From: Alphaproteobacteria bacterium UBA6038 | GTDB lineage: Bacteria > Pseudomonadota > Alphaproteobacteria > Micropepsales > Micropepsaceae | Assembly (NCBI GenBank): GCA_002429315.1 | Contig: DIZC01000102.1 | Location: forward strand, 32,346 to 62,194 | DNA length: 29,849 nucleotides | Direction of reading: 5' to 3' | Shown here: positions 15,704 to 23,645 of the stretch, in pieces | Numbering within the stretch: position 1 is the first letter of the stretch | How the letters are laid out: each line of letters begins with the position of its first letter | Notes under the pieces: model-generated | Database searches by the model: none | What the model was told of the DNA's origin: nothing | What the model saw: the letters and a program-made list of their open reading frames with translations, nothing else | Translations under genes and position numbers: made by a program

Positions 15704-18017
15704 ATTGCGCATCTGGTTGTTTTTTTGCTGCCTTTTAGTCCCGTCAGCCGGGGCGCTGGCCCAAGCGCCCGCGTCCGATCCCATGGCTCTGGAGCTCGAG
15801 GTTTTCATCAATGGCCAGCCCACGCATCTGATCGGCGGTTTTTTTCAATGGGCAGATTCGCGAATGGGGGCCAAGCGGCCGGAACTCACCGAACTCGGCA
15901 TAAAATCGCCGGACGGGCCAGCGGATGAAGTGGTGCCGCTGGCGGCAATCGGCCTGAGCTACAAATACGATCTCCCCCACCAGACCATCGACATTGCCGT
16001 TCCCGACGAAGAGCGCATTCCCCACCGTCTTGACGCAACTACGAATGCAACCTTCCATGAACCGCAGCGAACCACCGGTGCTTATCTGAATTATACCGGC
16101 TTCGTGGCGGGAGATTTCAGCGGCCAGCATCCGACCGGTCAGTTCGATGCTGCTTCACTCAACCTCGAAGGCGATTTGTTCGGGACGTTTGGCACCCTAT
16201 CCCAATCGGGCATTATCGGAACGGCGACCGGCAACACGGCGGGCATCCTGCGTCTCAATACCGAATGGTCGTATTCGGATCCGGGGTCGATCATGTCCTA
16301 TCGCGCAGGCGATCTGATCACCGGAGGCTTGGCCTGGACGCGGCCCCTTAGACTGGGCGGCGTGCAGGTGCAGCGGGACTTTGCCATCCGGCCCGATCTC
16401 ATCACCTTGCCTCTGCCCACACTCTCCGGAAGCGCCGCCGTGCCTTCGACGGTTGATGTTTATCTGGGCGATGTGAAAACCTATTCGACGCAGATCCCTA
16501 GCGGGCCTTATCAGATCGACAATCTGCCAGTGATTTCCGGCAGCGGGGAAGCGCGCCTGGTGGTCACGGATTCCACCGGTCGAGTGATGGAATCCAGCGC
16601 TGCGACCTTTACCGATGCGCGCTTGCTGCGCGAAGGGCTGTTCGACTTTTCGGCCGAGGCCGGGTGGATGCGGCTTGATTATGGCCTACGGTCCTGGACC
16701 TACGATGACCATCCTGTCGCCACGGCCAGCGGTCGTTTCGGGCTTACAGATCAGGTGACGTTACAGGGGCACGGCGAAGTGGGAGACGGGCTGATCAATC
16801 TCGGGGCTGGCGCCACAGTGTCCGTCAGCCCGTTCGGACTGCTCTCGGGAGCGGCCGCGGTCAGCAATTACCGAACCGGGAGCGGTGTGCTGTTCTATGG
16901 TGCGTGGGATTACCCGGCTGGTGATTTCAACTTTCATGCGTCTACGCAGCGCACAAGTTCGGGCTATCGCGATCTCGCCTCCCTTCCCGAGGCGGGCGGT
17001 TCTGCTCCTGCGCACGCCATCGACCAGATCACCGCCGGCTATCGCCTGCCGGGCACCAAGTTCAGCTTTAGCCTGAGCGCCATCCGTCTCGAACAGCCGC
17101 CCAACTCCCCATCCACGCTTCTGAACCTGTCCTTCGACAGTACGTTCGAAAACGGCATGACGATCACCGCCACCGGTTTTCGGAACTTGGACGACCGTAC
17201 CTTCGGCGCGTTCGTCGGCCTCACCTTGCCGCTCGGCGAGTCCGCCAGCGCGTCATTGGGCGCCAACACCAACAATACGGGCACCGGAATTGCCGCCGAC
17301 GTGGTGAAATCGGTCGGTCTCGAGCCCGGCAGCGTTGGGGGCAGTCTCGCCGTCAGTACCGGCGGCTACGGAAATGAATACGTCAATGCCTATGGCGCTG
17401 CCCGCCTCCGTGAAGGTCTCCTCGAGGGATCGCTGACCCAGCTTGGCAGTGGCGTGAATGCCTACGCATCGTTCAGCGGGGCGGTGGTGGCCGACGGCGG
17501 CAGCGTCCTGCTGGCGCAACGCATCGATGACGCGTTTGCGGTGGTCGATGCCGGCGCGCCGGATGTGGAAGTCATGCGCGAGAATCAGCCCGTGGGCGTA
17601 ACGGATTCCGCTGGCAAGCTGCTGGTGACCGGGCTGAATTCCTACCAGGAAAACCGAATTTCGATCGACGCTGCCGATCTGCCGATCACCGCGGACGTGC
17701 CAATCACCGAAAAAACCGTCGTTCCCGCCGCACGCAGCGGCGTGGTCGCCGTATTTGGCATCGAAAAATCGCTGCCGTCGGCGGTCGTGATTTTCACCCG
17801 GCCGGACGGATCTTTTGTCGACGCCGGGGCTCGCGGCGCAATCGGCGAGACCGGTGAAAGCTTCGTCGTGGGCTATGATGGCCGCGCCTTCGTCAAGAAA
17901 TTGGGCGACAGTAATCGAGCGATCATCAGATTGAGGGAGGGGCAATGCGAGTCGACCTTCGCCTTCGTATCGCAATCCGGCACTCAGGTTACAATTGGTC
18001 CGGTGGTATGCAAATGA
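15657..18017 (+). CDS. Outer-membrane pilus usher (Csu type)
   Basis: Up to 786 residues. Signal sequence with core IWLFFCCLLVPSAGALAQA, then a periplasmic N-terminal domain (LELEVFINGQPTHLIGGFFQW) and a long beta-barrel region rich in SxxxG turns. A plug/middle-domain pattern (VDVYLGDVKTYSTQIPSGPYQIDNLP, about 265-290 in pieces) and C-terminal domains ending in a Cys pair (QCESTFAF, VVCK) follow. This is the fimbrial usher family. The start is uncertain: ATG 15657 has GGAGG only 2 bases away and overlaps the chaperone by 47 bases. TTG 15705, one base after the chaperone stop, would give a cleaner 21-residue signal peptide. The stop overlaps the next ATG (ATGA). It translocates and assembles the pilus at the outer membrane. 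Confidence 0.9.
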   Translation: MGRSARPPCSRPRRIELRIWLFFCCLLVPSAGALAQAPASDPMALELEVFINGQPTHLIGGFFQWADSRMGAKRPELTELGIKSPDGPADEVVPLAAIGLSYKYDLPHQTIDIAVPDEERIPHRLDATTNATFHEPQRTTGAYLNYTGFVAGDFSGQHPTGQFDAASLNLEGDLFGTFGTLSQSGIIGTATGNTAGILRLNTEWSYSDPGSIMSYRAGDLITGGLAWTRPLRLGGVQVQRDFAIRPDLITLPLPTLSGSAAVPSTVDVYLGDVKTYSTQIPSGPYQIDNLPVISGSGEARLVVTDSTGRVMESSAATFTDARLLREGLFDFSAEAGWMRLDYGLRSWTYDDHPVATASGRFGLTDQVTLQGHGEVGDGLINLGAGATVSVSPFGLLSGAAAVSNYRTGSGVLFYGAWDYPAGDFNFHASTQRTSSGYRDLASLPEAGGSAPAHAIDQITAGYRLPGTKFSFSLSAIRLEQPPNSPSTLLNLSFDSTFENGMTITATGFRNLDDRTFGAFVGLTLPLGESASASLGANTNNTGTGIAADVVKSVGLEPGSVGGSLAVSTGGYGNEYVNAYGAARLREGLLEGSLTQLGSGVNAYASFSGAVVADGGSVLLAQRIDDAFAVVDAGAPDVEVMRENQPVGVTDSAGKLLVTGLNSYQENRISIDAADLPITADVPITEKTVVPAARSGVVAVFGIEKSLPSAVVIFTRPDGSFVDAGARGAIGETGESFVVGYDGRAFVKKLGDSNRAIIRLREGQCESTFAFVSQSGTQVTIGPVVCK

Positions 18018-19027
18018 CGATCGGACCGCGAGACGGATTTGCCTCCATGGGAGCTTTGCCCATGCACCGAATGTCAGTGTTGTGCTTCATCGTGGTAGTT
18101 CTGTCGCTTTTTGCTTCCGGCCGCGCCTCGGCCGCCAACCCGGCCTGCACCATGACCATCGCCAACATTAATTTTGGCAGTTCGGTCGACGTCCTTCCCG
18201 GCAGCGCCATCACCGTCACAGGGTCGTGGGGCCTGAGCTGTTCGGGATTCGGCCACACCGAAGTCGACCGATTCTGTCTCAATCTCGGAGCGGGCGGCGG
18301 TGTAAGCGGTTCACAACGCCAATTGGTTTCCGGGAGCAATACGCTGAACTACGACCTTTATCAGACCTCCGCCTATTCGACGTTGTGGGGCTCTTGGCAG
18401 ACCGGCTTCGATAGCGCTGGCATGCAAATCGATATCACCTCGAATTCCAGCGGTAATATCTCAGCCAGCGTTCCTATTTATGCGAAGCTGTTCGCCAGCC
18501 AACAGACCGCCGCGCCGGCTTCCTATTCAAGCGCATTTCCAAACTCGACGTCGGGGGCTTATGCGACCTTTGCGAAGGCCGGGGCTACAAATTGCCCGAC
18601 CGGCGCCAACCACGCGCAAATCGGCTTTTCGGTGCTCGCGACCGTCATAACATCCTGCTACGTGAACGCCACAACTCTCAACTTCGGCACCGCGGGGCTT
18701 CTGAGCAACCTCACCAACGCGACCAGCACAGTCAGCCCACAGTGTACCAAGGGGACTCCCTTTAACGTCGGACTCAACGCCGGCAACACCGCAGGCGGCA
18801 CCACCACGACGCGCCGAATGGCGAACGGTCCCACGACCATCTCTTACAAGATGTTTTCAGATTCCGCGCGCACCACCAACTGGGGTAACACCGTGGGAAC
18901 CGACACCGTGGGCGGCACCGGCACCGGCAATAGTCAGCCCCTCACCGTCTACGGCCAAGTTCCCGTCCAGACCAGCGTCGCGCCCGGCACCTACAGCGAT
19001 ACCGTGACGGCAACGGTGACGTATTGA
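18014..19027 (+). CDS. Two-domain SCPU (spore coat U) protein, likely pilus tip subunit
   Basis: 337 residues from an ATG overlapping the usher stop (ATGA). A start at 18062 (MHRMSVL) would give a more usual signal peptide, cleaved near RASA (38-41). Two tandem spore-coat-protein-U domains follow. The first (about 42-190) begins NPACTMTIANINFGSS, has three cysteines and is divergent. The second (about 192-337) begins ITSCYVNATTLNFGTAG and closely resembles the single-domain pilins downstream, including TTNWGNTVGTDTV and the final VTATVTY. In the archaic Csu pilus the two-domain subunit CsuE is the tip adhesin, with a pilin-like C-terminal domain. By analogy the first domain here is the candidate binding domain. 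A frame opening at 17945 inside the usher is less likely to be used. Confidence 0.87.
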   Translation: MTIGPRDGFASMGALPMHRMSVLCFIVVVLSLFASGRASAANPACTMTIANINFGSSVDVLPGSAITVTGSWGLSCSGFGHTEVDRFCLNLGAGGGVSGSQRQLVSGSNTLNYDLYQTSAYSTLWGSWQTGFDSAGMQIDITSNSSGNISASVPIYAKLFASQQTAAPASYSSAFPNSTSGAYATFAKAGATNCPTGANHAQIGFSVLATVITSCYVNATTLNFGTAGLLSNLTNATSTVSPQCTKGTPFNVGLNAGNTAGGTTTTRRMANGPTTISYKMFSDSARTTNWGNTVGTDTVGGTGTGNSQPLTVYGQVPVQTSVAPGTYSDTVTATVTY

Positions 19028-19216
19028 GCGGCGCGGCCCCGCGCCATGCCATTCGATAATCTGATTTCATTAACCAAACCGCGCGATTGGCACACTTTCC
19101 GGAACGTCCTGCGCCGCGGGAACTACGACATTTAAGGCGAAATTTACGCAAGCCGGGTTGAATGCCCGTGAACTCAGCAGCCGTCGGGGCGTGCGAGAAT
19201 AACAGAGGGTGTCTCC

Positions 19217-19717
19217 ATGCAAATTCGTCTGATCGCGCTTACCTGCACGTCTGGCTTGCTGCTGCTCGCCGGCTTGGCAGGTTCCGCAAACGCCAGCACG
19301 GCGACAAGCACGTTCAACGCCACGCTGACCCTGCAGACGAGTTGCCAGGTAGCGTCCAACAACACGCTGTCATTCGGCACCCAGGGTGTCTTGTCCGCAA
19401 GCACCGACGCCACGACGACATTCAATGTCCAGTGCACCAACACGACGCCTTACAATGTTGGCCTGAATGCCGGCACCACCTCGGGCGGCACCATAAGCAC
19501 CCGCCTGCTCACCAGCGGCAGCGATACGGTTGCCTACAAGCTGTTTTCCGATTCCGCCCACACCACAAACTGGGGCAACACCGTCGGCACCGACACCGTG
19601 GCCGGCACCGGCAATGGCGCGCAGCAGACTCTGACGATCTACGGTCGAGTCCCGGCCCAGACCACGCCCGCGCCCGCCACTTACAACGACACCGTTACGG
19701 TGACGGTTACCTATTAG
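19217..19717 (+). CDS. SCPU-domain pilin subunit 1
   Basis: 166 residues. Signal peptide 1-26 (hydrophobic core LLLLAGLAG, cleavage after ANA), then one SCPU domain: STFNATLTLQTSCQV, LSFGTQGVL, a second Cys in NVQCTNTTPYNVGLN (disulfide expected), TTNWGNTVGTDTVAGTG and the terminal beta-strand TVTVTY. Archaic-system pilins need donor-strand exchange, and the STATSTFNAT region after the signal would be the donor strand (inference). AGAGGG lies a suitable distance before the ATG. It is separated from the tip-subunit gene by 189 bases, so it may have its own promoter. It is very similar to the next pilin. Probable major shaft subunit. Confidence 0.9.
   Translation: MQIRLIALTCTSGLLLLAGLAGSANASTATSTFNATLTLQTSCQVASNNTLSFGTQGVLSASTDATTTFNVQCTNTTPYNVGLNAGTTSGGTISTRLLTSGSDTVAYKLFSDSAHTTNWGNTVGTDTVAGTGNGAQQTLTIYGRVPAQTTPAPATYNDTVTVTVTY
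19649..19692 (+). repeat. 44-nt direct repeat copy 1 (in pilin 1)
   Basis: Identical base for base to 20335-20378 in the second pilin gene, inside a longer, nearly identical 3' segment. It encodes the VPAQTTPAPATYND region. Copies of one gene duplication. Confidence 0.85.
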
Positions 19718-19745
19718 CCTGCAGACATATCGCCTCGCGCAGAAC

Positions 19746-19772
19746 TGCTCACGCGAATCTTTCGCGTGAGCA
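19746..19772 (+). terminator. Perfect 12-bp hairpin between the two pilin genes
   Basis: TGCTCACGCGAA (19746-19757) pairs exactly with TTCGCGTGAGCA (19761-19772) around a 3-nt loop, 28 bases after the pilin 1 stop. It is followed by CGTTTATCTC, not a proper T-run. It may stop most transcripts, letting fewer continue into pilin 2, or protect the 3' end of the pilin 1 mRNA. Confidence 0.6.
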
Positions 19773-19884
19773 CGTTTATCTCCGCGAGAAACGGCCGCCG
19801 TGCTGAGCACAATCCGTTTTGTGGTTAAGGAAAACTACAGCTTTTTCAGCGAAATTGTTGTCGCATTTCAAAGCGAGAAATACC

Positions 19885-20403
19885 GTGAATATCGAACGAA
19901 TCGCAGTGGGTATGCACCTCCGCGGCCCGGCGTGTGGAGTGGCGCTGGCCATCTTACTGCTGACTGCCCCTGTGCATGCGACCACCGCCACAAGCACCTT
20001 CAGCGCGACGATCACCATTCAGGCCAGTTGCCAGGTGGTTTCGAGCAACAGCCTGAATTTCGGAACTCAAGGTGTGTTGTCCGCCAACGCAGATGCTACC
20101 GCCACCTTTACGGTTCAGTGCACCAACACCACCCCCTACAACGTCGGCTTGAACGGTGGCACCACCTCGGGCGGCACCACGACCACCCGTCTGATGGCGA
20201 ATGGTGCAAACACGGTTGCCTATAAGATGTTCTCCGACTCCGCCCACACCACCAATTGGGGCAACACGGTGGGAACCGATACGGTGGCCGGTACCGGCAG
20301 CGGCGCGCAGCAGACCCTGACGATCTACGGCCGGGTCCCGGCCCAGACCACGCCCGCGCCCGCCACTTACAACGACACGGTTACGGTGACGGTTACGTAT
20401 TAA
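19885..20403 (+). CDS. SCPU-domain pilin subunit 2
   Basis: 172 residues from GTG 19885; ATG 19912 is an equally possible start (163 residues), and neither has a strong ribosome binding site. The signal peptide core is VALAILLLTAPVHA. The mature domain, TSTFSATITIQASCQVV to TVTVTY, parallels pilin 1 nearly residue for residue, with the same two cysteines and TTNWGNTVGTDTVAGTG. Differences are concentrated in the first half. The last 100 bases of the two genes are almost identical, so duplication or gene conversion was recent. Likely a second shaft or adaptor subunit of the same pilus. Confidence 0.87.
   Translation: MNIERIAVGMHLRGPACGVALAILLLTAPVHATTATSTFSATITIQASCQVVSSNSLNFGTQGVLSANADATATFTVQCTNTTPYNVGLNGGTTSGGTTTTRLMANGANTVAYKMFSDSAHTTNWGNTVGTDTVAGTGSGAQQTLTIYGRVPAQTTPAPATYNDTVTVTVTY
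20335..20378 (+). repeat. 44-nt direct repeat copy 2 (in pilin 2)
   Basis: Identical to 19649-19692. Together they mark the 3' ends of a tandem pilin gene pair and are a possible substrate for recombination that would delete one gene copy. Confidence 0.85.
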
Positions 20404-20479
20404 CCCAATCTTAATTAAAGGAACCGCCGGCGCGAACTGCCGTTTATCATTCGGGAACACCGAATGAGGTACGGCAATC

Positions 20480-20779
20480 GTGCTCCGGCACCCCGTTGGG
20501 CCTTATAGCGCATTCGCGTTGGCCGCCCTTTCGCTCACCGGCGGGCGGGCCGTCGCAGCGTCGGAGACCGCTTCAATCAACGTGTCCATTGCCATAGAAG
20601 CGCGTTGCGTGGTCGCGTCGGCCGATACGCCGGGCCGCCGCGGCGATGCCGGCTTCGCCGTTCGTTGCACGGATTCGACGCCGTATCAGGTTCTTTTCGC
20701 TGACGGGCAATCACACCAATTCTCGGGCCCCAGCGCCTCGCCACCGCCAGGCGCGAAACTTCTAGAAATTGCGTTCTAG
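20480..20779 (+). CDS. Short SCPU-like protein lacking the second half of the domain
   Basis: 99 residues from GTG 20480. It has a signal-peptide-like start (FALAALSLTGGRAVA), then ETASINVSIAIEARCVVAS and FAVRCTDSTPYQVLF, which align with the first half of the pilins (TATSTFSATITIQASCQVV and FTVQCTNTTPYNVGL), including both cysteines. The FGTQG strand is missing. After residue 75 similarity ends and the frame stops at LLEIAF. I looked in the other two forward frames downstream and found no continuation of the SCPU pattern. It may be a decayed third pilin gene or a genuine short subunit. It lies 76 bases after pilin 2 on the same strand. Confidence 0.6.
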   Translation: MLRHPVGPYSAFALAALSLTGGRAVAASETASINVSIAIEARCVVASADTPGRRGDAGFAVRCTDSTPYQVLFADGQSHQFSGPSASPPPGAKLLEIAF

Positions 20780-21274
20780 GCCGGTCGGCGCGAGATGAAG
20801 CGTTGTCCGGAAATCGCAGCGGCAGCAGCGGCAGCAAATGCGATCGCTGACGGGGTCCGACAGGGTCTGAATTGGGACGGTCGCTTGGTGCGGGGCAAGG
20901 CCGAAACTCCAGGAATAGAGTTATCGACCTTTCTGCCTGCGCAAACGAGGACCCTCGGTCGCATCGAGGTCGGACCGAGGAGTCCTCGCCCCCCACCACG
21001 TTGATTGTGCTGAGCCAAATTATCCCGAAAACGGTTGAGAATTATTCAACGCGGCTGGAAGGAGGAGTTGGCCTGGGCACGAATTGGTTGCGGTCAGATG
21101 TGGGCTGTACCTAATCGTGGTAGGCCTCTTGCCGTGAATCTCCGCACCAGCCTCGGCCGCGCAGAAAAAACGCAATGCGCCCTCCGGCAAGCGATCAGCG
21201 GCGCGGCCGTACAAACCGAAGCCAAAGCTGCTGCGTCCGCCGAACGGCGGCGGCCGATGGGCCCAAGTAATCTC
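20780..21274. other. Gene-free region with a long imperfect hairpin at 20946-20988
   Basis: About 500 bases between convergent loci. The notable item is a stem made of 20946-20960 (starts CGAGGAC) and 20973-20988 (ends GTCCTCG): 15 bp with one bulged base and a 12-nt loop, followed by C-rich sequence with no T-run. It could act as a factor-dependent or bidirectional terminator between the pilus and aromatic loci. Short open frames here (for example an alanine-run frame at 20795-21004) show no family resemblance. Confidence 0.45.
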
Positions 21275-23626
21275 TCATTCCGTTTCGCGAGGCCGCTGTC
21301 CGGTCGAATGATGTGACCAGACGCGCCTTTGCAGATCGAACTGCTTGAGCCGGGTGCGCTCGGATTCGCGTTCGGCCTGAGCCATGCCGGCGATATACTG
21401 GCGAGGCAAAGGATGCGATTTCACGCCGTACCACGCGGCCGCACGATGCGTAAAATAGGGATCTAAGAGATGCGGCCGGGCAAGCGCCACAAGATCGGCG
21501 CGACGGCAGGCTATGATCGTGTTGACCTGGGCCGCCTCGGTGATGGCGCCAACCGCCATCGTCTTGATGCGCGTGACGTTGCGGATCGCTTCCGCAAATT
21601 CCACCTGGTACATGCGGCCATAGCGCGGCTTCTGCTCGGGAACAGTTTGTCCCGATGAGGTGCTGATCAAATCGCATCCTGCCTGTTCGAACAGGCGAAC
21701 GACGGCTAGCACGTCTGCTTCGGTGATGCCGCCTGGGAACCAGTCGCTGGCCGAGATGCGCACCGACATCGGTTTCTCCGCCGGCCAGACCGCCCGCATC
21801 GCCTCGAATACCTCAAGCGGATACCGGATGCGATTTGCGATCGGGCCGCCATATCGGTCCGTGCGCTGGTTGGTCAGTGGCGAAAGAAAGCTCGCAAACA
21901 GATAACCGTGCGCGCAATGAAGCTCGATCATGTCGAAGCCGGCACGCGCCGCGCGGCCCGCTGCCTGTACGAACTCGGCCTTGATCCGGTCCATGGCGGA
22001 GCGGTCGAGTTCGGCGGGCACGGGGCTAATGCCCGGCAGGTAGGGAATCGGCGATGCCGAATAGACCGGCCAATTGTCGTCCGCCTCGGCCAGCGGATGG
22101 TCAGGCACTTCCCACCCGAGCTGCGTCGAGCCTTTGCGGCCAGCATGGCCGAGTTGCATGCAGAGCTTGGTGTCGGAATAGGCGTGCGCGAAATCCACGA
22201 TGCGCTTCCAGGCATGCTCTTGCTCGTCATTCCACAGCCCGGTGCAGCCCGGTGAAATGCGCGCGTCGGGAGCCGGACAGGTCATCTCGACATAGAGGAG
22301 CGCCGCACCGCCCATCGCGCGGGAGGTATAGTTGGTGTAGTGCCAGTCGTTGGGGACGCCGTCGACGGCGGAGTATTGCGCCATGGGGGAAACCACCACG
22401 CGGTTGGCAAGCGTCATGTCGCGCAGCCTGATCGGGGTGAACATCGGCGTAGGTCGTGTCTGCCGGCAATCGAAGCCGGTTTCCTCGAAGTGCGTTTCGT
22501 ACCACTCGTCCTCGAACGCGCGGACGAAGGACGCGTCCCGCATGAGCAAATTGTCCCAGGTAATGCTCTTGGCGCGGCACATCACCACCATGGCAAACTG
22601 CATGGGCTTCATGTCGTTCGAGCGTTCCATGTGCTCGAACCAGGCGAGGCTCACATCGGCATTGTGCTGGGTGACCTGCACGTCCGTGCGGCGCGCGCTG
22701 TCATAGGCGCGGAAGGCCTCGTCGATCGAGGATTCGCCGTGCGCAATCAGGGCATCGGACAACGCAATGGCGGACTCCATCGCCAGCTTGGTGCCGGAGC
22801 CGATGGAAAAATGTGCGGTCGCCTTCGCGTCCCCCAGGAGGACGATGTTGTCGTGCCACCATCGATCGCAGAAGATTCGCGGGAAGCTGCGCCACAGCGA
22901 TCGGTTGGTGATAAGCGGATGGCCTTGGAGCTCCTCGGCAAAGATCTGTTCGAGGAGGTCCGCGCTGTCGCGCTCGTTCAGCGACTCGAACCCGTACGCG
23001 TTCCACGTGAACGGGCTCATTTCGATGACCCAGGTCGAATGGCGATGTTCGTATTGATAGGTGTGGGCGCAAATGAGCCCATGCTCGGTCTGCTTGAAGA
23101 AAAAGGTGAAGGCGTCGAGCGGGCGCGTCGAGCCCAGCCATGTGAACTTGTTGGCCTTATGCTGAAACGCCGGTTTGAAGTGATCCTTGAACGTCTCCCG
23201 GACGCGGCTGTTGATCCCGTCGGCGGCGACGATTACGTCGAAGTCCGCGAACCGTGAAAGGTCGGCGACCGGGCTCTCGAAATGAAGCGCGACGCCCAGG
23301 TCGGCGCAGCGACGCTGCAGGCTGTCGAGCAACGCCAATCGTGAACAGCCGGCAAAGCCGTTCCCGCCGCAGCGGATTTCCGCGCCGCGGTAGTGAATGA
23401 CGATGTCATCCCAGTACGCGAACAGACTCTGGATCGCGGCATAGGACTCGGCATCCCTGCCAAGGAACTCCTGCAGCGTCTCCTCGGAGAAAACGACCCC
23501 AAATCCGAACGTGTCGTCGGCGCGGTTCTGCTCGTGGACTTCGATGTGCCAGTGGGGCCGCGCCTTTTTTGTCAATAGCGCGAAGTACAGGCCGCCCGAT
23601 CCCCCGCCGACGATCGCGATCTTCAT
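21275..23626 (-). CDS. Bifunctional flavin monooxygenase/OYE-type reductase acting on an aromatic acyl-CoA
   Basis: 783 residues from the ATG at 23626 (MKIAIVGGG); upstream in-frame sequence to 23701 lacks domain similarity. Residues 1-390 are a class A flavin monooxygenase: FAD motif GGGSGG at 7-12, VAADG, and the GDAKATAHFSIGSG motif near 264-277. Residues from about 392 are an Old Yellow Enzyme of YqjM/NamA type: TPMFTPIRLRDMTLANRV, QLGHAGRKGS, the active-site pair in LHCAHGY and SPLTNQRTDRYGG. This fusion is known as 2-aminobenzoyl-CoA monooxygenase/reductase, and relatives are also annotated bifunctional salicylyl-CoA 5-hydroxylase/oxidoreductase. The first enzyme hydroxylates the ring at C5 and then reduces it to a non-aromatic keto-enamine. 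Which CoA ester is used here is inference. It is last in a three-gene minus-strand operon. Confidence 0.88.
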   Translation of the reverse strand: MKIAIVGGGSGGLYFALLTKKARPHWHIEVHEQNRADDTFGFGVVFSEETLQEFLGRDAESYAAIQSLFAYWDDIVIHYRGAEIRCGGNGFAGCSRLALLDSLQRRCADLGVALHFESPVADLSRFADFDVIVAADGINSRVRETFKDHFKPAFQHKANKFTWLGSTRPLDAFTFFFKQTEHGLICAHTYQYEHRHSTWVIEMSPFTWNAYGFESLNERDSADLLEQIFAEELQGHPLITNRSLWRSFPRIFCDRWWHDNIVLLGDAKATAHFSIGSGTKLAMESAIALSDALIAHGESSIDEAFRAYDSARRTDVQVTQHNADVSLAWFEHMERSNDMKPMQFAMVVMCRAKSITWDNLLMRDASFVRAFEDEWYETHFEETGFDCRQTRPTPMFTPIRLRDMTLANRVVVSPMAQYSAVDGVPNDWHYTNYTSRAMGGAALLYVEMTCPAPDARISPGCTGLWNDEQEHAWKRIVDFAHAYSDTKLCMQLGHAGRKGSTQLGWEVPDHPLAEADDNWPVYSASPIPYLPGISPVPAELDRSAMDRIKAEFVQAAGRAARAGFDMIELHCAHGYLFASFLSPLTNQRTDRYGGPIANRIRYPLEVFEAMRAVWPAEKPMSVRISASDWFPGGITEADVLAVVRLFEQAGCDLISTSSGQTVPEQKPRYGRMYQVEFAEAIRNVTRIKTMAVGAITEAAQVNTIIACRRADLVALARPHLLDPYFTHRAAAWYGVKSHPLPRQYIAGMAQAERESERTRLKQFDLQRRVWSHHSTGQRPRETE

Positions 23627-23645
23627 CTGGGAGATTCGACAGGCA

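Noticed and set aside
19030..19045. GC-rich hairpin after the tip-subunit gene as a terminator
   Set aside because: The stem is only 6 bp with a 4-nt loop and no T-run; too weak in a sequence this rich in GC.
19087..19103. Possible sigma-54 promoter (TTGGCAC) upstream of pilin 1
   Set aside because: The -24 element fits but the -12 element would read CCGGA instead of TTGC(A/T), so the match is not sufficient.
20795..21004. 69-codon frame with an alanine run after the pilus locus
   Set aside because: Low complexity, no recognisable domain, and it contains the long hairpin. Not enough to call a gene.
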